DNA from: Candidatus Sulfopaludibacter sp. SbA3
Lineage (GTDB): Bacteria > Pseudomonadota > Alphaproteobacteria > Caulobacterales > Hyphomonadaceae
Direction of reading: 5' to 3'
DNA length: 64,000 nucleotides
Assembly: GCA_945888325.1 (NCBI GenBank)
Contig: CAMDAC010000001.1
Span: 1-64,000, forward strand
The number at the start of each line of letters is the position of its first letter. The first letter of the stretch is position 1. Below are positions 33,799 to 42,896 of the stretch, piece by piece. A program made the translations under genes and the position numbers. Below the pieces are notes generated by a model. That model did no database searches and was not told where the DNA came from. It worked only from the letters and a program-made list of their open reading frames with translations.

Positions 33799-34625
33799 TT
33801 GCCCGTGAAGGCCGGCGCGCGGCGCTCAACGAAACTCGCCACGCCCTCTTTGAAATCATGCGCCGAAAAGCTTGCCTCCATCTCCGCATCCGCGACCGTG
33901 AGAGACTCGCCATAAGACTGGAAATAGCTCTCGCGAATCTGCCGCTTCATGATCGCCACTGAGCGGGGCGAGACCTGAGTCGCGAGATGCTGCGCCACCT
34001 CGCCGACATGCGCCATGAGCTGATCGCCCGGTAGCGCGCGGTTGACGAGACCCAGCCGCTCGGCCTCCGCGCCGTCAAACTTGCGCGCGGTAAACAGCAG
34101 GTCCAGCGCATTCGCCTCGCCTACAAGGCGCGGCAATTGCCAGGCGATGCCGTGCTCGGCAATCAACCCGCGCTGCGCAAACGCCGTCGTGAACTTGGCC
34201 TCCGCCGCGGCATAGCGCAGGTCCGCAAACAGCGTCAGGATCAGCCCAATGCCCGCACACGGACCATTGATCGCCGCGATGATCGGCTTGGGGCAAGCGA
34301 ACATGTGGCCGAACCGGCCCGGAAACGTCTGCTCCAGCGGCGACGGCGCAGGGCGCTTCACCTCCGGACGGCCCGCCTGGTAATTCTCCCCGCCGCTCGC
34401 CTGGATCGATTGCAGCCCGTTCATGTCGGCGCCCGCGCAGAAGCCTCGTCCGGCGCCGGTGATCACGATGCAGCGCACCGCCTCGTCCGTCCCGCCAGCG
34501 CGGATCGCCGTCTCGACTTCGGTCTGCATCAGGCCAGTCCATGCATTCAGCCGCTCCGGCCGGTTCAGCGTGATCGTCAGCACGCCGCCATCCACGTCCG
34601 TGAGAATTTCCCTGTAGTCGGTCAT
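33795..34625 (-). CDS. enoyl-CoA hydratase/isomerase family protein
   Basis: A 276-residue crotonase-fold protein. The segments TLNRPERLNAW, RGFCAGADMNGL (oxyanion hole) and GPCAGIGLILTLFADLR are the family marks. GGGAGCC is a good ribosome binding site 5' of the ATG at 34625; the longer upstream frame lacks crotonase features. It overlaps HMG-CoA lyase by four bases. It is likely part of branched-chain or fatty acid degradation; it is not plainly methylglutaconyl-CoA hydratase, though that would suit the neighbour. Confidence 0.88.
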   Translation of the reverse strand: MTDYREILTDVDGGVLTITLNRPERLNAWTGLMQTEVETAIRAGGTDEAVRCIVITGAGRGFCAGADMNGLQSIQASGGENYQAGRPEVKRPAPSPLEQTFPGRFGHMFACPKPIIAAINGPCAGIGLILTLFADLRYAAAEAKFTTAFAQRGLIAEHGIAWQLPRLVGEANALDLLFTARKFDGAEAERLGLVNRALPGDQLMAHVGEVAQHLATQVSPRSVAIMKRQIRESYFQSYGESLTVADAEMEASFSAHDFKEGVASFVERRAPAFTGK

Positions 34626-34739
34626 CTGGAGGCTCCCTTGATTATGTATCGCCCGAGTGTAGCCTCGATCCGCGCCGGATGTCAGCCTGTCCCCGCGCGC
34701 GCTTGACTCCGCCCCGCGCCGCCCCCTACGCCTCGGGTC

Positions 34740-35141
34740 ATGACCGACTATCCCCCTCCCCTCTCCGGCCGCGACCAGGACGATACGCGCGAGTTGCGCC
34801 CGAAATTCGATGCCAGCGGCCTTGTCGCCGCCATCGCGCAGGATGCCGAGACGGGCGAAGTGCTGATGCTCGCCTGGATGAATGCCGAGGCGCTGGCCCG
34901 CACGCTGGAGACCGGGCGCGCCACTTACTGGTCCCGCTCGCGCGGCGAGATCTGGATGAAGGGAGAGACCTCCGGCCACACGCAAGAGGTCGTCGAAGTC
35001 CGGGTCGACTGCGACCAGGACGCGGTGCTCCTCAAAGTCCGCCAGACCGGCGGCGCCTGCCACACAGGCCGGGAGAGCTGCTTCTACCGGATCGCGGACG
35101 CCTCCGGCCTCACGCTGGCGGGCAAGGGCGAAGCAGGTTAG
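34740..35141 (+). CDS. hisI: phosphoribosyl-AMP cyclohydrolase
   Basis: A 133-residue enzyme of histidine biosynthesis that opens the adenine ring of phosphoribosyl-AMP. The Zn/Mg site is seen as [11 protein letters not shown] and [14 protein letters not shown] with its cysteines. [20 protein letters not shown] is the conserved substrate loop region. The free-standing form, without a HisE domain, is usual in Alphaproteobacteria. The start at 34740 is divergent from the hydratase gene, 114 bp away. Other his genes are not in the window. Confidence 0.95.
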   Translation: MTDYPPPLSGRDQDDTRELRPKFDASGLVAAIAQDAETGEVLMLAWMNAEALARTLETGRATYWSRSRGEIWMKGETSGHTQEVVEVRVDCDQDAVLLKVRQTGGACHTGRESCFYRIADASGLTLAGKGEAG

Positions 35142-35178
35142 CTTCCCGGCAAATCAAAAAGCCCCGAAGGAAACCGCC

Positions 35179-36060
35179 ATGCGCCTCGCTCTCCTCCTCG
35201 CCGCCGCCAGCAGCGCGCTGCTGCTCGCCGCCTGCGCGCCCGAAACGCCCGCTGCGGTCGAGCCCGCCGCCGAGCCGGTGGCCGAAGTCACCGAAGCGGC
35301 TGCGCTCACAGTGAACGTACTAGACTGCGGCAAGATCGCGATCTCGGATCTCGACGCGTTTTCCTCGGCCGGTGATTACGCAGGCCAGGCGGACGAATTC
35401 ACCAACACCTGCTACCTGATCAACCACCCCAATGGCCGCCTGCTTTGGGACCTCGGCCTGCCCACCCAGCTCGTCGGCCAGCCGCCCTTCACCCAGCAGA
35501 TTTTCACGGTCTCGGTCGAAAAATCGATCACTGACCAGCTTGCGGCCCTCGGCGTCGTGCCGTCGGAGATCACCTACGTTTCCATCTCGCACAGCCATTT
35601 TGACCATGTGGGACAAGTCGACCAGGTCCAGGGATCGACTTGGCTGGTAAACCAGAAAGAATATGACGCGATGTTCCCGCCAGACGGCGCACCGCTGGCA
35701 GACCCGACACTCGCGCCCACCTATGCCCTGTTCCAGCCAATGGAACGCCAGATCATCGGCGCCGAGCATGACGTGTTCGGGGATGGCAGCGTCGTGATTT
35801 TCGAGACGAGCGGCCACACGCCCGGCCACGCGTCGCTCCAGCTCATGATGCCGAAAGCCGGCCCCGTGCTGCTGACGGGCGATCTCTATCACCGCACCGA
35901 GAGCCGCGGCCTCGGCCGCGTGCCGCGCTTCAACTACAATGAAGCCGACACGGTCGCTGCATTTGCCGCTTTCGAGGCTCGCGCAACAAACCTCGGCGCC
36001 AAGGTGATCATCCAGCACGAACCGGCCGACATCGCGCCGCTGGGCGGCATAATCCGTTAG
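35179..36060 (+). CDS. MBL-fold metallo-hydrolase lipoprotein (lactonase-like)
   Basis: A 293-residue metallo-beta-lactamase-fold hydrolase with a lipoprotein signal (LLLAACAP, Cys19). The zinc motif is HSHFDHVGQ, followed by a metal-ligand His in TSGHTPGHAS and the Asp in LLTGDLYH. The arrangement is that of the AHL-lactonase-like branch, so a lactone or other ester is a likely substrate. It sits in the periplasm or outer membrane. It follows hisI by 37 bp, which does not suggest a functional link. Quorum quenching is possible but unproved. Confidence 0.82.
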   Translation: MRLALLLAAASSALLLAACAPETPAAVEPAAEPVAEVTEAAALTVNVLDCGKIAISDLDAFSSAGDYAGQADEFTNTCYLINHPNGRLLWDLGLPTQLVGQPPFTQQIFTVSVEKSITDQLAALGVVPSEITYVSISHSHFDHVGQVDQVQGSTWLVNQKEYDAMFPPDGAPLADPTLAPTYALFQPMERQIIGAEHDVFGDGSVVIFETSGHTPGHASLQLMMPKAGPVLLTGDLYHRTESRGLGRVPRFNYNEADTVAAFAAFEARATNLGAKVIIQHEPADIAPLGGIIR

Positions 36061-36088
36061 CGGACAATCCCCTGAATTACGGCAGCGC

Positions 36089-37789
36089 TCAGTTGCCGCC
36101 TTCAATCAGGCGGCGGGCGATGACCATCGCCTGCACTTCGCCGGCGCCTTCGAAAATGTTGAGGATGCGGGCATCCTGCAGCACCCGGCTAATGGGATAT
36201 TCGAGGGCGAAGCCGTTGCCGCCATGGATCTGCACGGCATTATCCGCCGCCGCCCAAGCAGCGCGCGCGCCGAGCAGCTTCGCCATGCCAGCCTCGAGAT
36301 CGCAGCGCTTGCCTTCGTCTTTCTGGCGGGCCGAGAAATAGGTGAGCTGGCGTACACCGATCAGTTCGGCCGCCATCATCACCAGCTTGTTGGAGACGCG
36401 CGGGAAATTGAAGATCGCCTGGCCGAACTGGTTGCGGTCGAGCGCGTAGCGCAGGCCGATCTCGAACGCGTTCTGGGCTACGCCCACAGCGCGCGCGGCG
36501 GTCTGGATACGGGCGCTCTCGAAGGTCGCCATCAGGTGCTTGAAGCCCTGGCCTTCGACACCGCCGAGCAGATTCTCCGCCTTCACCTTGAACGCGTCAA
36601 AGCCAATCTCGTATTCCTTCATGCCGCGGTAGCCGAGCACTTCGATCTCGCCGCCGGTCATGCCTTCGGCCGGGAACGGATCGGCGTCCGTGCCGCGGGG
36701 CTTTTCGGCGAGCAGCATGGAGAGGCCGGAGAAATTGTTCGTGGCCGGATCAGTCCGCGCGAGCAGTGTCATCAGGTCGGCGCGCACCGGGTGCGTGATC
36801 CAGGTCTTGTTGCCGGTGACGGCATATTCCGATCCGTCTGCGGACTTCACCGCGCGGGTGCGCAGCGAGCCAAGGTCCGAGCCGGTGTTGGGTTCGGTGA
36901 ACACGGCCGTCGGCAGGATTTCGCCGGACGCGATGGCCGGCAGCCACTTGGCTTTCTGTTCCTCGGTGCCGCCGATCAGGATCAGCTCCGCCGCGATTTC
37001 CGAACGGGTGCCGAGCGAGCCGGTGCCGATATAGCCGCGCGAGAGTTCCTCGGAGACGACGCACATCGCCGTCTTGCCCATGCCGAGGCCGCCGAATTCC
37101 TCCGGGATCGTCAGGCCGAAGACGCCGAGCTCGGCCATCTCGTCAACGACGTCCATCGGGATGTATTCATTGCGCAGGTGCCAGCCATGCGCGACCGGCT
37201 TGATCCGCGTCGCCGCAAATTTCGCAAACTGCTCGCGCACCATCTCCATCGTTTCGTCGAGACCGGTGCGCTCCACCGTGTGGCGAGACAAGGCGTCCGG
37301 CAGGAACGTCGCGGCAGCGGCCATCACCTCGGGCGTCTTGCCCTCGCTGACGAAGCGCTCGATCGCCGGCGCCGAAAGCAGCGCGAGCTCGGCCGGGCCG
37401 CAGCCGAGATCGGCGGGGCGGACCATCTCGCCCTGGTTCATTGGAATGCCGCCGCGCAGCTGCGCGCAGTATTCGCCGAACAGGATCTGCGCGAGCAGCG
37501 CTTCGACATCGCCGAACTGGCCCTCGGCCTCAAGGCGCGCGGCCCAGCCGGCGGTCTGGCGGAGGGTTTCGAGATAGGTCGCGACCCATGCAAGCCCGTG
37601 GGCGCGGTGCTGGTGGCGCTCGAAGGCGGCGCGGTCCGGCTTGCCGTTCGGCAGGGAGAGGCTCAGGCGCGCAGCGCTGGTGGCGGCTTCCACATAAGCC
37701 TCCACGGCAGTAACAGCCTCTGCCATCGCCTGCGTCAGGCCCTTGATGCGGGCCGCGGCCACATCGTCAAATCCGCTCAAGCCGTCCAT
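36089..37789 (-). CDS. mcd: acyl-CoA dehydrogenase, probable (2S)-methylsuccinyl-CoA dehydrogenase
   Basis: A 566-residue flavoenzyme, longer than ordinary acyl-CoA dehydrogenases (about 380-390) by an N-terminal helical domain of roughly 150 residues. The catalytic part contains CVVSEELSRGYIGTGSLG, AVFTEPNTGSDLGSLRTRAV, and near the end QIHGGNGFALEYPISRVLQD. This length and these segments match the methylsuccinyl-CoA dehydrogenase of the ethylmalonyl-CoA pathway as I remember it. The ATG at 37789 is preferred over a TTG five codons upstream because GAGGGA precedes it. Other pathway genes are not in the window, so this stays an inference. Confidence 0.68.
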   Translation of the reverse strand: MDGLSGFDDVAAARIKGLTQAMAEAVTAVEAYVEAATSAARLSLSLPNGKPDRAAFERHQHRAHGLAWVATYLETLRQTAGWAARLEAEGQFGDVEALLAQILFGEYCAQLRGGIPMNQGEMVRPADLGCGPAELALLSAPAIERFVSEGKTPEVMAAAATFLPDALSRHTVERTGLDETMEMVREQFAKFAATRIKPVAHGWHLRNEYIPMDVVDEMAELGVFGLTIPEEFGGLGMGKTAMCVVSEELSRGYIGTGSLGTRSEIAAELILIGGTEEQKAKWLPAIASGEILPTAVFTEPNTGSDLGSLRTRAVKSADGSEYAVTGNKTWITHPVRADLMTLLARTDPATNNFSGLSMLLAEKPRGTDADPFPAEGMTGGEIEVLGYRGMKEYEIGFDAFKVKAENLLGGVEGQGFKHLMATFESARIQTAARAVGVAQNAFEIGLRYALDRNQFGQAIFNFPRVSNKLVMMAAELIGVRQLTYFSARQKDEGKRCDLEAGMAKLLGARAAWAAADNAVQIHGGNGFALEYPISRVLQDARILNIFEGAGEVQAMVIARRLIEGGN

Positions 37790-37914
37790 GACCCGTTCCC
37801 TCAATCGTTATGGTAAGTGTGATGACAGTATTATAGGCGCGCCGCCGCAACTGGCGAGTCCGGATGGTGCGGCGCAACAACGCTGGACCTGCAAGGCCGG
37901 GGCCGCGCCAATCC

Positions 37915-37985
37915 TTAACACTTTGCTTACACGCGTTAACCAGCTGCGGGTTGATTAGGGTATCGTTAACCCTCAGATTATTAAC
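37915..37985. promoter_or_regulatory. cluster of four TTAAC half-sites
   Basis: TTAAC occurs at 37915, 37936, 37966 and 37981 in a 71-bp stretch of otherwise GC-rich DNA. TTAA-N7-TTAA is the CtrA cell-cycle box in Caulobacter-type bacteria; here no pair has exactly that spacing, so full CtrA sites are not shown. It lies in the gap before a membrane protein gene. Confidence 0.3.
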
Positions 37986-38054
37986 AGAATGTTGGTGCGA
38001 GAAGCCCTAATTCAATCAACCATCTTAGCGAACCTTTCAGGAGCCGCCCGCCGG

Positions 38055-39248
38055 ATGACCCCCTATTCACGATTCAGGCTGATCTCGACTACGGCCGCCG
38101 CCGCACTGATCGCCGGCGGCTTGTGCGCCGTCTGGCCACTTCTGGCCGGCATGATCGCCGCCGCCACCGGAGGCGTGACGGCCGCCTATACCGCCTTTGT
38201 CGCTGTGGCCGCCCTGCTGTCAGTCGTTGCCTTGCTGACTCTCTCGGAAGCCATCTTCCCCGCCCTGTTCCAGCTGCCCTTCCTGCGCCGGATGGTGTTG
38301 GGCCGGCACTATGTCGAAGGCACCTGGCTGCAGGCCGAGCGCGGACCTTCGGGCAGCGAACGGCTGACCGTGCTGCACATCCGCCCCGCCGGCGCGGGCT
38401 ATGACCTCTCCGGTTACAGCCTCAACCAGGAGAGCGAGATCGAAAGCAACCGGATGGTCGAGTATACGAAGCTCGACGGGCCGGTCCTCTTCCATTCCTA
38501 TCGCAGCCTGATGCCGGACGGCGCGGGCAACCAGGCGCGCGGCACCAGCGAGCTTATGTTCGAACAACGCCGCGGCGCGCCGAAGGCTTACTCCGGATAC
38601 GGAGAACCTGTCGGCGGGCGCCGCTACCAGATCGAAGGCGTCAAGCTGACCAGATGGTCCGAGCGCCGCCGGCTGCGCAAACTGGACCAGCGCGCGGGCG
38701 TGGTCGAAACCTATTGGAACCTGTTTTTCGGCGCCGCCGCAACCGAGGTGCAGGACACGGCCTATGAGCCGCCCGCCGTTCGCCGGCCGGTTATCGTCGA
38801 AGCCGCCCGGCCGGCCTTTGTCGAACGCCGCAATCCGGACCGCGCGCCGTCAGAAGACGGCCCCGTGATCACCCGCCGCCGGGCCAGCGACTGGCGCAGC
38901 GAGGATGCGACCCCGACCGCCGACCGGATCCGGGCCCGGATGCTGGAAGCCGAAGAAGCGATCGAGGAAGACGACGAGGACCTGCTGCTCGAGGAGGAGA
39001 TCGAAGACGATCTGGACGAGGCGGCCGAGTTCGACGCAGAGGAGGACGAGGCTGACGAGGTCCTGCTCGAGGACGACGAAGAGCTCGAGTATGAAGCGGA
39101 CGCCGAAGACGACGAAGAGATCGACGACATCGATGCCTTCGAAGATGATGAGCCCGAGGCGTTCACTGCCGAAGCGGAAGACGAAGACACCCCCCCGGCG
39201 ACCGACGATGAACCGGTCCGCATCCGCCAGCGCTACGCGCGCCGCTGA
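38055..39248 (+). CDS. membrane protein with long acidic C-terminal tail
   Basis: A predicted 397-residue protein. Two hydrophobic helices (about residues 8-32 and 42-64) are followed by a soluble part (GRHYVEGTWLQAERG..., then a repeat-free beta-like region), and a disordered tail from about residue 290 that is mostly Asp and Glu. The tail has Glu/Asp-dense blocks such as EEDDEDLLLEEEIEDD. The start is placed at 38055, with AGGAG upstream though rather distant; an ATG 22 codons earlier exists without a ribosome binding site. I recognise no family. A role at the cell envelope, perhaps in binding basic proteins or cations, is inference. Confidence 0.6.
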   Translation: MTPYSRFRLISTTAAAALIAGGLCAVWPLLAGMIAAATGGVTAAYTAFVAVAALLSVVALLTLSEAIFPALFQLPFLRRMVLGRHYVEGTWLQAERGPSGSERLTVLHIRPAGAGYDLSGYSLNQESEIESNRMVEYTKLDGPVLFHSYRSLMPDGAGNQARGTSELMFEQRRGAPKAYSGYGEPVGGRRYQIEGVKLTRWSERRRLRKLDQRAGVVETYWNLFFGAAATEVQDTAYEPPAVRRPVIVEAARPAFVERRNPDRAPSEDGPVITRRRASDWRSEDATPTADRIRARMLEAEEAIEEDDEDLLLEEEIEDDLDEAAEFDAEEDEADEVLLEDDEELEYEADAEDDEEIDDIDAFEDDEPEAFTAEAEDEDTPPATDDEPVRIRQRYARR

Positions 39249-39268
39249 TCCGCCCACGCACCAACAGG

Positions 39269-39299
39269 CGGCCCTTCCTCACGGAGGGGCCGTTTTTTT
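39269..39299 (+). terminator. rho-independent terminator
   Basis: A 10-bp stem (with one G:T pair) and a four-base loop (TCAC) are followed by seven Ts. It ends the acidic membrane-protein transcript 20 bp after its stop, before the convergent SDR gene. Confidence 0.85.
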
Positions 39300-39305
39300 G
39301 TGAGC

Positions 39306-40115
39306 TCAGTCCATCCGCCGGTAGCGGGAGGACTGGGCGCGGACCATCGCCCGGCCGAGGGGTTCCGGTAGGATGCGTGTCAGCGTCGCCAGCATCTTGT
39401 TGGCGCCGCCAGGGACCACTACGGGCTGGCCGCGGTTGACCGCCTCGATGCCCGCCGCGACGACGGGCGCCGCCTCCATCCACAGCCATTGCGGCATCTG
39501 CTTCGTTGCCTCGCGCGTGCCGTTGACGTCGTGGAACTCGCTGAACGTGAAGCCCGGGCAAAGCGCCGTGCAATGAAGATCCGTATGCCCGAGCGCCTCG
39601 CATTCGGCATTGATGCTCTCGGAAAACTTGATCAGGCCCGCCTTGACGCTGCCATACAGAGTGTGGCCCGCACTGCCCGCAGCATAGCCGGCGAGCGAGG
39701 CGACGTTGATGATGCGGCCATACTTGCGCGCCGCCATGCCGGGCAGCAGCCGGTGCGTCAGCTCGATCGGCGCGGTGTAGAGCACCTGCAGGAAGGCCGC
39801 CTGATCCGCCCATGTCGTGGAGAAGAAGGTGCCCGGAAGGCCGTATCCCGCATTGTTGACGAGCGCATCGACCGCAAGGCCTTTCGCGTCCAGCGCCGCC
39901 ACGAGACGCGCGGGCGCGGCCGGGTCTGCGAGGTCCTCGGCGATGACGGATACGTCGACAGTATACCGTGTACGGATTTCATCCGCCAGCGCCTGTAGCC
40001 GGTCCTCGCGCCGGGCCGTCAGCACCAGGTTCCATCCGAGCGCCGCGTACTGACGGGCAAACTCGGCGCCGATACCCGCAGAGGCACCGGTAATCAGGCA
40101 TAAACGTCGATTCAT
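39306..40115 (-). CDS. SDR family oxidoreductase
   Basis: A 269-residue dehydrogenase. TGASAGIGAEFARQYA is the cofactor motif and LVNNAGYGLPG the NNAG motif. The catalytic Ser-Tyr-Lys are in NVASLAGYAAGSAGHTLYG, SVKAGL: the Tyr-x3-Lys is YGSVK. An Arg in TARREDR suggests NADP(H). Ends in MVRAQSSRYRRMD, a variant tail; these proteins resemble the DltE-like membrane-associated group. The ATG at 40115 is preferred to a TTG two codons before it. The substrate is unknown. Confidence 0.85.
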   Translation of the reverse strand: MNRRLCLITGASAGIGAEFARQYAALGWNLVLTARREDRLQALADEIRTRYTVDVSVIAEDLADPAAPARLVAALDAKGLAVDALVNNAGYGLPGTFFSTTWADQAAFLQVLYTAPIELTHRLLPGMAARKYGRIINVASLAGYAAGSAGHTLYGSVKAGLIKFSESINAECEALGHTDLHCTALCPGFTFSEFHDVNGTREATKQMPQWLWMEAAPVVAAGIEAVNRGQPVVVPGGANKMLATLTRILPEPLGRAMVRAQSSRYRRMD

Positions 40116-40293
40116 GGTCAAAACTCACCCAAGATGCGAAAATGTGACTGAAATACAACAAAAGCCGAACTTAAATGTGACCTAAGCCCTGCTTCATTGT
40201 TGCCCCGCGCTCAATCCACACCTTACGGTTACAAAGGGGAAACACAACAATCGCGCGGGCCAGGCCCAATTTTCAAACACACGGAGCCGAAGT

Positions 40294-42783
40294 ATGAAGT
40301 TCAAGATAATCCTTCTAGCCGCAGCGGCCACGGTCGCTGTATCAGCCGGGGCATCAGCGGCCTGGGCGCAGGAAGACACCACGACGGCGGAAGACGCCCG
40401 CACGCTGGAAACGGTGGTCACCGTGGGTACGCGCGTCGCCAACCGGTCGGCGCTGGATACCGCCGCTCCCGTCGATGTGGTTTCGGCTGAAGCCATCCAG
40501 AATATCGGCGTCGGCGAACTGAACCAGGCGCTGTCGGTCAACCTGCCTTCGCTGAACTTCCCCCGCCCTGCCCTTGCCGACGGCACCGACTCGGTTCGCC
40601 CCGCCGCTCTGCGCGGCCTGGCGCCGGACCAGACCCTCGTGCTCGTCAACGGCAAGCGCCGCCACACCGCCGCGCTCGTGAACGTCAACGGCACCATCGG
40701 CCGCGGCGCTTCTGCGGTTGACCTCAACACGATCCCTAACCTCGCCGTCGGGGGCGTCGAAGTCCTGCGCGACGGCGCCTCGGCGCTCTACGGCTCGGAC
40801 GCCATTGCCGGCGTGGTCAACGTGCGCCTGCGCGAAGCGGCCGAAGGCGGCGCGGTCTCTGCCAGCTATGGCTGGCGCGAAACCGAGTACACCGTGCCTG
40901 TCGCCCTGCCGACAACGCCCGGCGTTCCTGATCCTGGCCGCTCGGTCTCCCGCGAGCGCTCCGATGGCCGAACCTATACGGTGGCCGGATGGAAAGGCTT
41001 TGCGCTGGGCGAGGACGGATTCCTCACGGTCACCGGCGAATACAAGGACCAGGGACGTACCGAGCGCAGTGGCTATGACAGCCGTCAGCAATACCCGGGC
41101 AGCCAACCGGCGAGCGAAGCCATCATCGGCCGCTTCAACGCCTGGACCGGCGAACCGGAACTTGAACAACTGAGCTTCTTCGCCAATGCCGGTTACGACC
41201 TCGGCGCCGCCGAACTCTACGGCTGGGCGAGCTTCCAGGACCGCGAAACGATCTCGGCCGGCTTCTTCCGCCGCCCCCTTGATGATCGCAACACGATCCA
41301 GATTTACCCGAATGGCTTCCTGCCGCAGATCAACCCGGTGACAACGGACTTTTCGGCGCTTGGCGGCGCACGATTCGACTGGGCTGGCTGGGACGCCGAT
41401 GCCTCGCTCGGCTATGGCAGCAACAAGATGGAATTCGACATCATCAATACGCTGAACCGCTCGCTCGGTACGGCGTCCGGCACGGAGTTCGATGCCGGTG
41501 GTTTCGAGCACAACCAACTTGTCGGTGCCCTGAGCATGGTGAAGGGCTTTGCCGTCGACGGCCTTGCCTCCGAGCTGAACGTAGCCTGGGGCCTGGAAGC
41601 CCGCCGTGAAGGCTATGAGATCTTTGCCGGCGAGCCGGATTCCTACCGCAATGGCGGCGTGCTGCTGCCCGGCGGCGGCGTCACCGCGTCCGGCGCGCAG
41701 GTGTTCCCCGGCTTCCGTCCGGAGAACGAACTGGACGAAGATCGCACCGCGTTTGGCGCCTATGTTGACCTTGAAGCCAATGTCACCGACGCGCTTCTGG
41801 TGTCCGGCGCCGTGCGCGCTGAATCCTATTCTGACTTCGGCGAAACGGTCACCGGCAAGCTGGCCGCCCGCTATGACCTTACGGACAGCTTCGCGGTGCG
41901 CGGCTCCGTCCAGAACGGCTTCCGTGCTCCGTCGCTGCAGCAGCAGTTCTTCACCACGACCTCGACCAACTTCATCGGCGGCGTGCCGTTCGACATCACC
42001 ACCTTCCGTGTGGATGACCCGATCGCGCAGGCTCTCGGTGCCGAGAGCCTCGATGCCGAAAAATCGACCAACTTTGCCGTGGGCGCAGTCTACCAGGCAG
42101 GGCCCTTCAACCTGACGGTCGACGCCTATATGATCGAGGTCACCGACCGGATCGTGCTGTCGGAAAACCTGACGGCCGCAAACGTCCGTGCCTTCCTTCA
42201 ATCGCAGGGCTTCATCGGCTCCGGCGGTGGCCGCTTCTTTGTGAACGGCGTCGATACCGAGACAACCGGCGTGGACGTCATCGCAAACTACGCCTTCCCG
42301 GAAACCGATTTCGGCACGTTCAGCACCACCTTTGGCGCGAACTTCAACAAGACCGAAGTCACCAAAGTGCCGGCCATTCCAGTGCTCTCTGGCCTGTCGC
42401 CGACGCCGGTGCTGTTCGGCCGCGTCAACGTGCTGACCCTTGAGGAAGGCGCGCCCAAGGACAAGTTCACCGGCCAGGTTAACTGGGAGCATGGTCCGTT
42501 CGAGGCAACCTTCCGCGCAGTGCGCTACGGCGAAGTCCTGGTGCCAGGCACCACGGCCCCGACCGACTACACGCTCTCGCCGAAGACGATCCTCGATCTG
42601 GAAGCGCGTTATACCTGGAACGACAAGGTAACCCTTGCCGTCGGCGCCGACAACATCCTGGACGAGTATCCGGATGCTGCGCCGATCGCCCTGAACGGAA
42701 CCGGCAACACGCCGTTCTCGACCTACTCGCCCTTCGGCTATTCGGGCCGCTTCGTCTACACGAAGGCAACCCTCAACTTCTGA
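40294..42783 (+). CDS. TonB-dependent outer-membrane receptor
   Basis: An 829-residue receptor. A signal peptide (about residues 1-27, ending ASAAWAQ) precedes the plug with the TonB-box-like LETVVTVGTRV and DGASALYGSDAIAGVVNVRL, then a 22-strand barrel closing with FVYTKATLNF. ACGGAG precedes the ATG. An intergenic leader of 170 bp (40122-40293) should hold the promoter; it contains no plain Fur box by eye. The RSALDTAAPVDVVSAEAI start of the plug resembles receptors for vitamins or peptides rather than siderophores. The ligand is unknown. Confidence 0.9.
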   Translation: MKFKIILLAAAATVAVSAGASAAWAQEDTTTAEDARTLETVVTVGTRVANRSALDTAAPVDVVSAEAIQNIGVGELNQALSVNLPSLNFPRPALADGTDSVRPAALRGLAPDQTLVLVNGKRRHTAALVNVNGTIGRGASAVDLNTIPNLAVGGVEVLRDGASALYGSDAIAGVVNVRLREAAEGGAVSASYGWRETEYTVPVALPTTPGVPDPGRSVSRERSDGRTYTVAGWKGFALGEDGFLTVTGEYKDQGRTERSGYDSRQQYPGSQPASEAIIGRFNAWTGEPELEQLSFFANAGYDLGAAELYGWASFQDRETISAGFFRRPLDDRNTIQIYPNGFLPQINPVTTDFSALGGARFDWAGWDADASLGYGSNKMEFDIINTLNRSLGTASGTEFDAGGFEHNQLVGALSMVKGFAVDGLASELNVAWGLEARREGYEIFAGEPDSYRNGGVLLPGGGVTASGAQVFPGFRPENELDEDRTAFGAYVDLEANVTDALLVSGAVRAESYSDFGETVTGKLAARYDLTDSFAVRGSVQNGFRAPSLQQQFFTTTSTNFIGGVPFDITTFRVDDPIAQALGAESLDAEKSTNFAVGAVYQAGPFNLTVDAYMIEVTDRIVLSENLTAANVRAFLQSQGFIGSGGGRFFVNGVDTETTGVDVIANYAFPETDFGTFSTTFGANFNKTEVTKVPAIPVLSGLSPTPVLFGRVNVLTLEEGAPKDKFTGQVNWEHGPFEATFRAVRYGEVLVPGTTAPTDYTLSPKTILDLEARYTWNDKVTLAVGADNILDEYPDAAPIALNGTGNTPFSTYSPFGYSGRFVYTKATLNF

Positions 42784-42809
42784 TCCGGGCTCGCCGGACC
42801 TGAAATCAG

Positions 42810-42843
42810 CGCCGTCTCCGAAAGGGGGCGGCGTTTTTCGTTT
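42810..42843 (+). terminator. rho-independent terminator
   Basis: A 10-bp GC-rich stem (with two G:T pairs) and a GAAA loop are followed by TTTTTCGTTTT. It ends the receptor transcript 26 bp after its stop codon and separates it from the downstream hydrolase gene. Confidence 0.85.
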
Positions 42844-42896
42844 TCCGCAGGCTCGTGAACTGCTCTAGGGTGTGCGCCAATCAGGGAGGACCACGC

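Noticed and set aside
36224-37816. 530-residue plus-strand frame opposite the acyl-CoA dehydrogenase
   Set aside because: Arg/Ala/Glu/His-rich antisense translation with no domain; the minus-strand dehydrogenase is unmistakable.
40354-42492. 712-residue minus-strand frame opposite the second TonB receptor
   Set aside because: The receptor on the plus strand has signal peptide, plug and barrel motifs; the antisense frame has no family features.
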